A stretch of DNA of 64,000 bases from Croceibacter atlanticus HTCC2559. Lineage in GTDB: Bacteria; Bacteroidota; Bacteroidia; Flavobacteriales; Flavobacteriaceae. Positions 1-7,449 of the stretch are shown one piece after another. Position numbers and translations under genes: made by a program. Below the pieces are notes generated by a model. It ran no database searches. It was not told the origin of the DNA and saw only the letters and a list, made by a program, of their open reading frames with translations. The first letter of the stretch is position 1; every line of letters starts with the position of its first letter. The stretch covers positions 1,632,001 through 1,696,000 of the forward strand of contig NC_014230.1 of the NCBI RefSeq assembly GCF_000196315.1. Reading direction: 5' to 3'.

Positions 1-85
1 TTAATTATTAACGTAAACTTCAACTAATCATTTTGTAGTAATTAAAATAAAAAAAATAATTATGTATGTAATCTTAGGGAATTAG

Positions 86-104
86 TACACTTAGTCTAAG
101 TGTA
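86..104. promoter_or_regulatory. 19-bp perfect palindrome, operator-like
   Basis: TACACTTAG and CTAAGTGTA flank a single central T, giving a perfect 19-bp dyad. It lies in an AT-rich stretch (1-214) in which I see no gene. The symmetry resembles a dimeric repressor site, but the gene it would serve is probably left of the window, so its role is unknown. Confidence 0.3.
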
Positions 105-214
105 TGTGTCTTAATTACAGTGCATTAAGTAGAATGTTGCGATAAGCCATTAGTTTAAAGCTATTTTATGCTGTTTTGAAACCTTATTACTATGATTAAT
201 ATTACACATTTTAC

Positions 215-832
215 TTATTCAAATTGTGGATAATCATCTAATTTAAAATCGTGTTTAAGAAAAAGAGATTCTGTTACTAAAGTGCCATCTGTATAATCTG
301 TTATATGTAAATTTCCATATCTACAGATAAAAAAAGCAAAGCGTTGTTGTTTATCAAACCACACGGTAAACTCAGGAAAATTTAGATCTTCTGTAGCAAG
401 CGTATAGATTATATGTACAAACTCATTTAAATCAGTAAGAGAAACCTCAATAGCTTCAGTATAGGTTTTTGTAGGAATATGTGTTGCCAAATTCTTATAA
501 GCTTCAGCAATATCGGTGTAGGTAGAATTTTTACTAGAGAAAAAATCTAATTTTATAAACGGTATAAGTATTAATGCTTCGCAATCAATTTCAGTAAATA
601 CAGCTTTCAACTTATCTGAAATTTCTAAAGGATGTAACGCTTTTTGATCACTTGCTACTCTCGCGCAAAAATTATGTGTGTTGTAATCTTTTACAGTTAG
701 TGATATAGCATCAAATTTTGAAGTGTAACTTTCTTCCTCATCTTCATCATAAAATGACTGTTGAATACCGTGTATATGAGACGCTAATATTTTATACTGC
801 TTGAAAACATCTTGTCTGTCTAGTAACTTCAT
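215..832 (-). CDS. Hypothetical protein, 205 aa
   Basis: I do not recognise this family. The protein is soluble-looking, with no signal peptide or membrane segment. It has an acidic patch near residues 29-35 (DEDEEES) and a mixed alpha/beta composition, and ends in a short acidic tail. The ATG start is the first in frame, and the codon use matches the neighbours. It is transcribed away from rsmG; about 150 bp separate the two divergent genes. It could be a small cytoplasmic protein of unknown role; no catalytic motif is visible. Confidence 0.6.
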   Translation of the reverse strand: MKLLDRQDVFKQYKILASHIHGIQQSFYDEDEEESYTSKFDAISLTVKDYNTHNFCARVASDQKALHPLEISDKLKAVFTEIDCEALILIPFIKLDFFSSKNSTYTDIAEAYKNLATHIPTKTYTEAIEVSLTDLNEFVHIIYTLATEDLNFPEFTVWFDKQQRFAFFICRYGNLHITDYTDGTLVTESLFLKHDFKLDDYPQFE

Positions 833-982
833 TTAAAATTGTAAATGTATAGTTATATATTATTACACCTAAAGATACTGTTTTTAGGTAGAAAAAACTT
901 TTAGGTGTTAAAGGTAATCATCTCTAAAAATTCATAACCTTCAAGCAATGATTTCATTACTTTTGCATAAAATTTTAGACCA

Positions 983-1612
983 TTGAAAGAGATCATTCAA
1001 CATTTTCCAGATTTAACAGAGTTACAGTTAGAGCAATTCTCTAAAATAGGTGACCTATATAAGGATTGGAATCAGAAAATAAACGTCGTGTCCCGTAAAG
1101 ATATAGATGAGATTTATTCTCGTCACGTCTTACATTCTTTAGGGATAGCAAAAGTGATGTCTTTTAAAGATGGCGCAAAGGTTATGGATGTAGGAACTGG
1201 TGGTGGTTTTCCTGGAATTCCTCTTGCAATACTTTTTCCAGAAGTGCAATTTCATTTGGTTGATAGTATAGGAAAAAAAATAAAAGTTGTAGATGAGGTT
1301 GTTGAAGGTCTTGGGTTAACTAATGTAAAAACTAGTCACAGCAGAGTAGAGGAAATAAATGATACCTATGATTTTATTGTAAGTCGTGCTGTTGCTCATA
1401 TGGAAACCTTTACACATTGGATAAAAGGTAAGGTTGCCAAGAAAAGTAACCACGAACTTAAAAATGGTATTCTTTATCTTAAAGGAGGCGATTTATCTGA
1501 AGAGCTTCAAAATTTTCCTAAGGCTACTATTTACGAGTTAACAGACTTTTTTAAAGACGAGTTTTTTGACACTAAAAAAGTAGTGCACTTACCAATTAAG
1601 TATAAGCCTTAA
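983..1612 (+). CDS. rsmG: 16S rRNA (guanine527-N7)-methyltransferase RsmG
   Basis: RsmG (GidB) methylates N7 of G527 in 16S rRNA using S-adenosylmethionine. The 209-residue length is normal for the family. The SAM-binding loop reads VMDVGTGGGFPGIPLA (residues 67-82), followed by the family-typical LVDSIGKK and a FIVSRAVAHM segment. The start is TTG at 983; the nearest upstream ATG (948) is out of frame and soon stops. The gene ends tail-to-tail with gldA, and the two stop codons share the palindrome TTAA. In many bacteria loss of RsmG gives low-level streptomycin resistance. Confidence 0.95.
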   Translation: MKEIIQHFPDLTELQLEQFSKIGDLYKDWNQKINVVSRKDIDEIYSRHVLHSLGIAKVMSFKDGAKVMDVGTGGGFPGIPLAILFPEVQFHLVDSIGKKIKVVDEVVEGLGLTNVKTSHSRVEEINDTYDFIVSRAVAHMETFTHWIKGKVAKKSNHELKNGILYLKGGDLSEELQNFPKATIYELTDFFKDEFFDTKKVVHLPIKYKP

Positions 1613-2514
1613 GCTGGTTGTTTAGAGGTGAGTTCTCTAAATAAATCTTCTAAATTCTTATTTTTCTGATTAAGCTGAAGAGTTTTTAAACCATTATCAT
1701 GTGCAAAATCAAAAACGGAAGGTCTCATGTCTTCTGTGGTGTCAAACTCTAACTCGTATACAAAGCCTATGGTGTTTTTAGCACTTGTAAGATTTGGCAT
1801 ACGCTCTATGGCAACAGTCTCTACGCGATAATCAAACTCTACCTCAATAATTTGTTTTTGGTTTTTACGTAAATCAGATAAAGATTCGTCTGCTACAATT
1901 TCACCATTGTTAATTATAATAACACGATCACAAATAGCCTCAACCTCTTGCATAATATGCGTTGATAAAAACACAGTTTTATCAACCCCAGAAGTTTTAA
2001 TAAGTTGTCTTATATCTACAAGTTGGTTAGGGTCTAAACCGGTTGTTGGTTCATCCAATATAAGTACATCAGGATTGTGTAATAATGCACTGGCCAAACC
2101 CACACGTTGCCTGTATCCTTTAGAGAGTGCACCTATTTTTTTGTTAGCTTCCGGTAATAGACCAGTCTCGGTAATAACAGATTCAATAGTATTTGTATCA
2201 ACAGTATTCACTTTAGCACAAAAACTAAGGTATTCTCTCACATACATATCTAGATATAGTGGGTTGTGTTCTGGTAAATACCCAATACGTTTCTGTACTT
2301 CTAATTTATGTTCGCTAACTTCAAAATCGCATACTTTTGCAGAGCCTTCAGTAGCTGGAAGATAGCCAGTCAAGATTTTCATTAATGTCGATTTTCCTGC
2401 ACCATTTGGTCCTAAAAATCCAACTATTTCACCTTTGTCAACAGAAAAAGAAACAGAGTTTAAAGCTTTTTGAGTTCCATAAAGCTTTGTGAGATTAGAA
2501 ATCTGTATAGACAT
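1609..2514 (-). CDS. gldA: Gliding motility ABC transporter ATP-binding protein GldA
   Basis: This is the ATPase subunit of the GldAFG ABC transporter, which is required for gliding in Flavobacterium johnsoniae. The 301-residue protein shows Walker A GPNGAGKST (35-43), an ABC signature LSKGYRQRVGLA (about residue 135), Walker B VLILDEPTTGLD and the switch histidine in FLSTHIMQEVE. The C-terminal 90 residues form the extra domain seen in NatA/GldA-type ATPases. The membrane partners GldF and GldG are not in the window, which is common since gldA is often unlinked. A general NatA-like exporter ATPase is the alternative. Its 3' end overlaps rsmG by 4 bp. Confidence 0.88.
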   Translation of the reverse strand: MSIQISNLTKLYGTQKALNSVSFSVDKGEIVGFLGPNGAGKSTLMKILTGYLPATEGSAKVCDFEVSEHKLEVQKRIGYLPEHNPLYLDMYVREYLSFCAKVNTVDTNTIESVITETGLLPEANKKIGALSKGYRQRVGLASALLHNPDVLILDEPTTGLDPNQLVDIRQLIKTSGVDKTVFLSTHIMQEVEAICDRVIIINNGEIVADESLSDLRKNQKQIIEVEFDYRVETVAIERMPNLTSAKNTIGFVYELEFDTTEDMRPSVFDFAHDNGLKTLQLNQKNKNLEDLFRELTSKQPA

Positions 2515-2612
2515 ATATAAGGATTAAAGTAAAGTTTAGTCTCGTGTGAATAACAAAAATATTCAACTCAAACGTTGTAACGAAAATTATTACAGATTAA
2601 TTGCTGTAATTA

Positions 2613-2643
2613 TTTGTTTCGTAAAATAATAATGATACTTTAG
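2613..2643 (+). promoter_or_regulatory. Bacteroidota-type promoter of the aromatic operon leader
   Basis: TTTG at 2613-2616 and TACTTTAG at 2636-2643 are separated by exactly 19 nt. This matches the Bacteroidota -33/-7 consensus (TTTG, 19-21 nt, TAnnTTTG) with one mismatch. Transcription would start near 2648-2651, so the leader ORF at 2652 would be nearly leaderless. Confidence 0.55.
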
Positions 2644-2651
2644 CATTCATA

Positions 2652-2711
2652 ATGAGCAACAAGACATTACATACAGCATTTTATTTCTGGTATTTTTTCT
2701 TTCTGAAATGA
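2652..2711 (+). CDS. Aromatic-rich leader peptide of the pheA operon
   Basis: A 19-codon ORF encodes MSNKTLHTAFYFWYFFFLK and stops at TGA (2709-2711). Codons 10-17 (2679-2702) are eight consecutive aromatic codons: five Phe, two Tyr and one Trp. It sits just after the promoter and 94 bp before prephenate dehydratase, with an intrinsic terminator in between. That is the arrangement of amino-acid attenuators such as E. coli pheL. The peptide has no homology I recognise; its role is inferred from position, codon content and the RNA folds that follow. A chance ORF is very unlikely to place eight aromatic codons immediately before an antiterminator/terminator pair in front of aromatic biosynthesis genes. 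Confidence 0.82.
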   Translation: MSNKTLHTAFYFWYFFFLK

Positions 2712-2712
2712 T

Positions 2713-2779
2713 ATCGGGATAAATCTATGTATATATATAATACAATTCCCGATTCATATGAGTCGGGAATTTTTTTTTT
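2713..2779 (+). promoter_or_regulatory. Transcription attenuator: antiterminator and terminator
   Basis: The terminator stem is AATTCCCGA (2744-2752) with TCGGGAATT (2763-2771), 9 perfect bp, followed by T to 2779. An upstream segment ATCGGGA (2713-2719), overlapping the end of the leader ORF, is perfectly complementary to TCCCGAT (2747-2753) in the terminator's 5' arm. A ribosome stalled at the aromatic codons (2679-2702) leaves 2713-2719 free to pair and block the terminator. A ribosome reaching the stop codon covers 2713-2719, so the terminator forms. The alternative pairing is seen directly; the switching mechanism is inference from known attenuators. Confidence 0.8.
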
Positions 2780-2807
2780 GCTTAAAACTGAAAACTGAAA
2801 ATTTTAA

Positions 2808-3638
2808 ATGATGACAAATACTATTGCTATACAAGGCATACAAGGCTCTTTTCACCATCAGGTTGCCCAACATTATTTTGGAGATACATACCAATATGAT
2901 GAGTGTTTGTCTTTTGATACATTAGTGTTATCTATATTAAATGGAAAGTCAGATTATGCTGTAATGGCAATAGGAAACTCAATAGCAGGAACCATTTTAC
3001 CAAACTATAGTTTAATAGATGCTCATAACTTAAATATTATAGGAGAAAGCTATATAAACATAAGTATGAATGTAATGGCACTTAATGGACAAACTCTAAG
3101 CGATATTAATGAAGTGGCATCTCATCCAATAGCATTGTTACAATGCAAGGCCTTTTTTAAAGACTATCCGCATATTAAATTAGTAGAAGATAATGATACG
3201 GCAGAGGTTGCTAAAAGAATTTCTGAAGCTCAATTAAAAGGTATCGCTGCAGTAGCAAGCCCTATTGCTGCCAACTTGTATGATTTAGACATTTTAGCAA
3301 AAGATATTCATACCGTTAAAACCAATCAGACTCGATTTTTAATTTTAGAAGCTAATAAAACCAAACGTAAGGACACTATTAATAAAGCGTCTTTAAAGTT
3401 GGTAGTTGGTCATCAAAAAGGAAGTTTAGCAACAGCTTTAAACGTGTTGAGTGATTGCCAATTAAATCTCACAAAAATACAGAGTATACCCATAATAGAT
3501 CAACCTTGGAGTTACGCCATGTTTGTTGATGTAACTTTTGAAAATGTAGAAAACTACGATAAGGCTATAGAGATATTAGAGGTAATGATTGAAGATGTGA
3601 AAATCTTAGGCGAATACAAGAATAAATTAGAAGCATAA
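2808..3638 (+). CDS. pheA: Prephenate dehydratase
   Basis: Converts prephenate to phenylpyruvate, the committed step to phenylalanine. The 276-residue protein is the monofunctional form: a dehydratase domain (about 1-185) with the catalytic Thr-Arg-Phe in KTNQTRFLIL, and an ACT domain (about 190-270). In the ACT domain the Phe-binding ESRP signature of many PheA proteins reads QSIP here (KIQSIPIIDQPW), so feedback by Phe may be weak or different. There is no fused chorismate mutase; that activity is on the third gene of the operon. It is the first gene after the attenuator, and the next gene starts 11 nt downstream. Confidence 0.93.
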   Translation: MMTNTIAIQGIQGSFHHQVAQHYFGDTYQYDECLSFDTLVLSILNGKSDYAVMAIGNSIAGTILPNYSLIDAHNLNIIGESYINISMNVMALNGQTLSDINEVASHPIALLQCKAFFKDYPHIKLVEDNDTAEVAKRISEAQLKGIAAVASPIAANLYDLDILAKDIHTVKTNQTRFLILEANKTKRKDTINKASLKLVVGHQKGSLATALNVLSDCQLNLTKIQSIPIIDQPWSYAMFVDVTFENVENYDKAIEILEVMIEDVKILGEYKNKLEA

Positions 3639-3649
3639 TTAAAGAAATT

Positions 3650-4807
3650 ATGAAGCCAGCAAACAGGTTACAACATATAAAAGAATACTACTTTGCTACA
3701 AAGTTACGTGAGGTAAGAGCTATGGTAGCTGCAGGAAAACCTGTAATAAATATGGGTATAGGCAGTCCAGATGGCGCACCACCACAAGCAGCTTTTAAAG
3801 AACTGCAGCGTACACTTTTTGAGCCCAATGCACACCAATACCAATCTTATAAAGGCTTGCCACAGTTGCGAGAAGCAATGGCACAATATTATGCAACATA
3901 TTTTAATGTAAATCTGCAGCCAGATTCAGAAATACAACCATTAATGGGAAGTAAGGAAGGTATCACACATATCTCTTTGGCGTTTTTAAATCCTGGAGAT
4001 CAAGTTTTAGTTCCTAATCCTGGATATCCAACGTATACATCTGTATCTAAATTAGTAGGAGCAGACCCTATATTTTACACCTTAAAAGAAGCAAATAATT
4101 ACTTGCCAGATTTTGAAGCTTTAGAGCAGACAGATTTAACCAAGGTAAAATTAATGTGGCTTAATTATCCACACATGCCTACTGGCGCTTTGGCAACTAA
4201 AACGGTATTTAAAAAACTTATTGCTTTTGCTAAGACGCATGATATTTTAGTGGTGAATGACAATCCATACAGTCATATTTTAAATAATGAACCCTTAAGT
4301 ATATTATCAGTTCAAGGAGCAAAAGAGGTTGCATTAGAGTTAAATTCTTTAAGTAAGAGTTTTAATATGGCAGGATGGCGAGTAGGAATGTTGTCTGGAT
4401 CTAGTGAGTATATAAATCATGTTATGAAGGTGAAAACACAAATGGATAGCGGTATGTTTCTGCCATTGCAAATGGGAGTTGTACAAGCATTACGTACTAA
4501 TCATTCTTGGTTTACATCCTTAAATAACGTGTATGCAGAACGTAAACAGCTACTATTAAAATTAGTTGATCTATTAAATTGTGAGGTTGTAGCCTCAAAA
4601 GCAGGAATGTTTGTCTGGGCAAAATTGCCAAAAGGTGAAACTTCTGAAGCTTTTATTGATCATTTACTTCAAAAACATCATATTTTTGTGGCACCAGGAA
4701 CCATATTTGGTTCTCAAGGAGAAGGTTTTATAAGATTTTCTCTATGTGTCACCAAAGAACACATAAAAGAATCTATTAACCGAATAAAACATCAAGTAGT
4801 CATTTAA
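3650..4807 (+). CDS. PLP-dependent aminotransferase, probably aromatic
   Basis: A class I/II aminotransferase of 385 residues. The PLP lysine lies in SLSKSFNMAGWRVG, and the NPGYPTY and ARFSLC-like C-terminal arginine region (FIRFSLC) fit fold type I. Its place between pheA and DAHP synthase suggests transamination of phenylpyruvate (and 4-hydroxyphenylpyruvate) to the aromatic amino acid. Substrate specificity cannot be read from sequence; aspartate or branched-chain substrates are alternatives. Start is ATG at 3650, tightly coupled to pheA. Confidence 0.85.
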   Translation: MKPANRLQHIKEYYFATKLREVRAMVAAGKPVINMGIGSPDGAPPQAAFKELQRTLFEPNAHQYQSYKGLPQLREAMAQYYATYFNVNLQPDSEIQPLMGSKEGITHISLAFLNPGDQVLVPNPGYPTYTSVSKLVGADPIFYTLKEANNYLPDFEALEQTDLTKVKLMWLNYPHMPTGALATKTVFKKLIAFAKTHDILVVNDNPYSHILNNEPLSILSVQGAKEVALELNSLSKSFNMAGWRVGMLSGSSEYINHVMKVKTQMDSGMFLPLQMGVVQALRTNHSWFTSLNNVYAERKQLLLKLVDLLNCEVVASKAGMFVWAKLPKGETSEAFIDHLLQKHHIFVAPGTIFGSQGEGFIRFSLCVTKEHIKESINRIKHQVVI

Positions 4808-4853
4808 GTAAATACCAATCCTATTTACAATAATTGACACTGAAATAAACCTT

Positions 4854-5936
4854 ATGGAAAATAAAAAAGAATTACGCAATTGGTTAGACGCCTTTGGATT
4901 AGATCATCCTTTGGTTATTGCAGGACCTTGTAGTGCAGAAACAGAGGATCAAGTCTTAAATATAGCACACCAACTAAAAGATAGTGATGCAACTGTACTA
5001 CGTGCAGGTATATGGAAACCTCGTACTCGACCAGGAAATTTTGAGGGCGTAGGCGCATTAGGATTAAAGTGGTTGCAACGTGCTAAAGAAGAAACAGGAA
5101 TGCTAACTACTACAGAGGTTGCAAATGCAAACCATGTAGATTTAGCTCTAAAACACGATATTGATATATTGTGGATAGGTGCTCGTACAACGGTATCTCC
5201 TTTTATTGTACAAGAAATTGCAGATGCGTTAAAAGGAACAGATAAAACGGTATTAATTAAGAATCCTGTAAATCCAGATTTAGCATTATGGCTAGGTGCC
5301 GTAGAGCGATTTTATACAGCAGACGTAAAAAATCTAGGTGTGATACACAGAGGTTTTTCTACATATGAGAAAACACGCTACCGTAATAATCCTGAATGGC
5401 AAATACCAATTGATTTGCAACAACGTTTTCCAGATTTACCATTAATATTAGATCCATCTCATATTGCAGGTCGTCGTGATATAATTTTCGATCTTTGCCA
5501 AACAGCATTAGATTTAAATTATGATGGGTTTATGGTTGAAACTCACCATACACCAGATGAAGCTTGGAGTGATGCTGCACAGCAAATTACACCAGATGCT
5601 TTAAAACAAATGACTGTTGATTTACGCATACGTAAAGAAGAAGGTCAAGAAGCAGAATTTAGAAATAAGATTAATACCTTAAGGTCTAAAATAGATATTA
5701 TAGATCATCAAATTATCGAGCATTTAGGAAAACGAATGCGCGTTGCAGATGATATAGGACACCTAAAGAAAGAAAACAATGTTGCAATTTTACAAACTAA
5801 GCGTTGGAATGAAATCTTAGGGAAAATGATTTTAATGGGAGAAGAACAACATTTAAGTGAAGAGTTTATCTTAAAAGTATTTAAAGGCATACATCAAGAA
5901 TCTATAAACCACCAAAAAAAGGTGATTAATAATTAA
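4854..5936 (+). CDS. Bifunctional DAHP synthase / chorismate mutase
   Basis: The N-terminal two thirds (about 1-265) is a type I-beta DAHP synthase (PEP + erythrose 4-phosphate to DAHP, first step of the shikimate pathway), with PLVIAGPCSAETEDQV at residues 19-34 and the KPRTRPGNFEG and DPSHIAGRRD motifs. The C-terminal ~90 residues (about 268-360) form an AroQ-type chorismate mutase (LRSKIDIIDHQIIEHLGKRM). The fusion couples the pathway's first step to the branch to prephenate and is common in Bacteroidota. In many relatives prephenate dehydrogenase (tyrA) lies just upstream; here only 46 bp separate this gene from the aminotransferase, so tyrA is absent from the operon. Confidence 0.93.
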   Translation: MENKKELRNWLDAFGLDHPLVIAGPCSAETEDQVLNIAHQLKDSDATVLRAGIWKPRTRPGNFEGVGALGLKWLQRAKEETGMLTTTEVANANHVDLALKHDIDILWIGARTTVSPFIVQEIADALKGTDKTVLIKNPVNPDLALWLGAVERFYTADVKNLGVIHRGFSTYEKTRYRNNPEWQIPIDLQQRFPDLPLILDPSHIAGRRDIIFDLCQTALDLNYDGFMVETHHTPDEAWSDAAQQITPDALKQMTVDLRIRKEEGQEAEFRNKINTLRSKIDIIDHQIIEHLGKRMRVADDIGHLKKENNVAILQTKRWNEILGKMILMGEEQHLSEEFILKVFKGIHQESINHQKKVINN

Positions 5937-5937
5937 T

Positions 5938-6885
5938 TTGAAAGGAACAGTATACAAATCGACAGGAAGTTGGTACACCGTTAAGGCAGAAAACGGTACG
6001 TTTTATGAATGCCGTATTAAAGGTAAATTCCGAATTCAAGGTATTAAAAGTACCAATCCGGTTTCTGTGGGTGATCACGTAAAGTTTGATATTGAAACTA
6101 AAGGCGATGATACTATTGGTGTTATAAAAGATATTGAGGAGCGCGAGAATTATATAGTAAGAAAATCTGTAAATCTCTCTAAGCAAACGCACATCATAGC
6201 ATCTAACGTAGACATCGCCTTTCTTTTAGTTACCCTTAATAATCCGCCTACATTTACCACATTTATAGATCGATTTTTGGTAACAGCCGAAGCTTATCAT
6301 ATAAATGCTATTCTCCTTTTTAATAAGATAGATACTTACTCCGAAGAAGAATATGGCGAAGTTAAGTACCTTATGCACCTTTATAAAACTATTGGTTATA
6401 GGTGTATAGAGATTTCTGCTAAAACAGGTTTAAATATAGATGAGGTTAAAGAAGTGATGACAGAAAAAACTAGTATGTTTTCTGGTCATAGTGGCGTTGG
6501 TAAAAGTACTTTGGTAAATGCTATTGAAGAAAACCTTAACCTTAAAACCACCAAGATTAGTGAAAGCCATTCACAAGGTCAACATACTACCACATTTGCA
6601 GAAATGTTCGATTTATCTTTCGATGCCCGTATAATAGATACACCAGGAATTAAAGGTTTTGGTGTGGTAGATATAGACAAAGAAGAACTTGCAAATTACT
6701 TTCCAGAGTTTTTCGAACTTAAATCAGGATGTAAATTCAACAACTGTTTACACATTAATGAGCCAAAATGTGCTGTAAAAGATGCCTTAGAAGATGGCAA
6801 GGTAGCGTGGAGTAGGTACAAAAGCTATTTACAGATTCTTGAAGGTGAAGAAGAACACTACCGTAAAGATATTTACGAGAAATAA
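5938..6885 (+). CDS. rsgA: Ribosome small-subunit-dependent GTPase RsgA
   Basis: A circularly permuted GTPase that acts in late maturation of the 30S subunit. Domain order is: OB fold (about 1-70), GTPase with the G4 motif NKID before the G1 loop GHSGVGKST (183-191) and G3 DTPG (D234), then a C-terminal zinc-binding region (CKFNNCLHINEPKC). The 315-residue length is typical. The start is TTG at 5938, one base after the stop of the DAHP synthase gene, so it is almost certainly cotranscribed with the aromatic operon and under its attenuator. Confidence 0.95.
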   Translation: MKGTVYKSTGSWYTVKAENGTFYECRIKGKFRIQGIKSTNPVSVGDHVKFDIETKGDDTIGVIKDIEERENYIVRKSVNLSKQTHIIASNVDIAFLLVTLNNPPTFTTFIDRFLVTAEAYHINAILLFNKIDTYSEEEYGEVKYLMHLYKTIGYRCIEISAKTGLNIDEVKEVMTEKTSMFSGHSGVGKSTLVNAIEENLNLKTTKISESHSQGQHTTTFAEMFDLSFDARIIDTPGIKGFGVVDIDKEELANYFPEFFELKSGCKFNNCLHINEPKCAVKDALEDGKVAWSRYKSYLQILEGEEEHYRKDIYEK

Positions 6886-6894
6886 TTTTTTATT

Positions 6895-7347
6895 ATGAGA
6901 GCAGTTATACAACGTGTAACAAAGGCATCAGTAACAATAAATGGTTCTATAAATGCTGAAATTAATCAAGGATTATTAATTCTGTTAGGTGTTGGTGTAA
7001 ATGACACTTCAGAAGATATTACTTGGCTAAGTAATAAAATAGCAAACCTTCGTATTTTTAGTGATGAAGATGGTAATATGAACTTGTCTTTAAAAGCTAT
7101 AAATGGTAATGCTATTGTAGTATCACAATTCACCTTATTTGCTTCAACCAAAAAAGGAAACAGACCAAGTTTCTTAAACTCAGCTAAGCCAGAACAAGCC
7201 ATTCCATTGTATGAAGCCTTTGTAAAACAATTGGAAACAGATTTAGGTAAACCTATTGGTACAGGTATTTTTGGAGCCGATATGAAAGTAGAGTTGCTAA
7301 ATGATGGTCCTGTTACTATTACTATAGACACAAAGCATAAAGAGTAG
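6895..7347 (+). CDS. dtd: D-aminoacyl-tRNA deacylase
   Basis: Hydrolyses D-amino acids (classically D-Tyr, D-Phe, D-Asp) and glycine mischarged on tRNA. The 150-residue length and the start MRAVIQRVTKASVTING are diagnostic. The active-site strand SQFTLFAST and the C-terminal NDGPVTITIDT, which carries the Gly-cisPro gate, are intact. It begins 9 nt after rsgA and so appears to be the last gene of the aromatic operon, a plausible functional link because D-Tyr and D-Phe are among its substrates. A 102-bp gap follows before kmo. Confidence 0.95.
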   Translation: MRAVIQRVTKASVTINGSINAEINQGLLILLGVGVNDTSEDITWLSNKIANLRIFSDEDGNMNLSLKAINGNAIVVSQFTLFASTKKGNRPSFLNSAKPEQAIPLYEAFVKQLETDLGKPIGTGIFGADMKVELLNDGPVTITIDTKHKE

Positions 7348-7449
7348 TTCCTAAATCTTTTATTATTCCGTAATTTTAGACAATCACAAAAGTTACACTA
7401 CCTAAGTTTTGTGTTTCAGAACTGTATCTAAACTTTCAAACAAATACTA

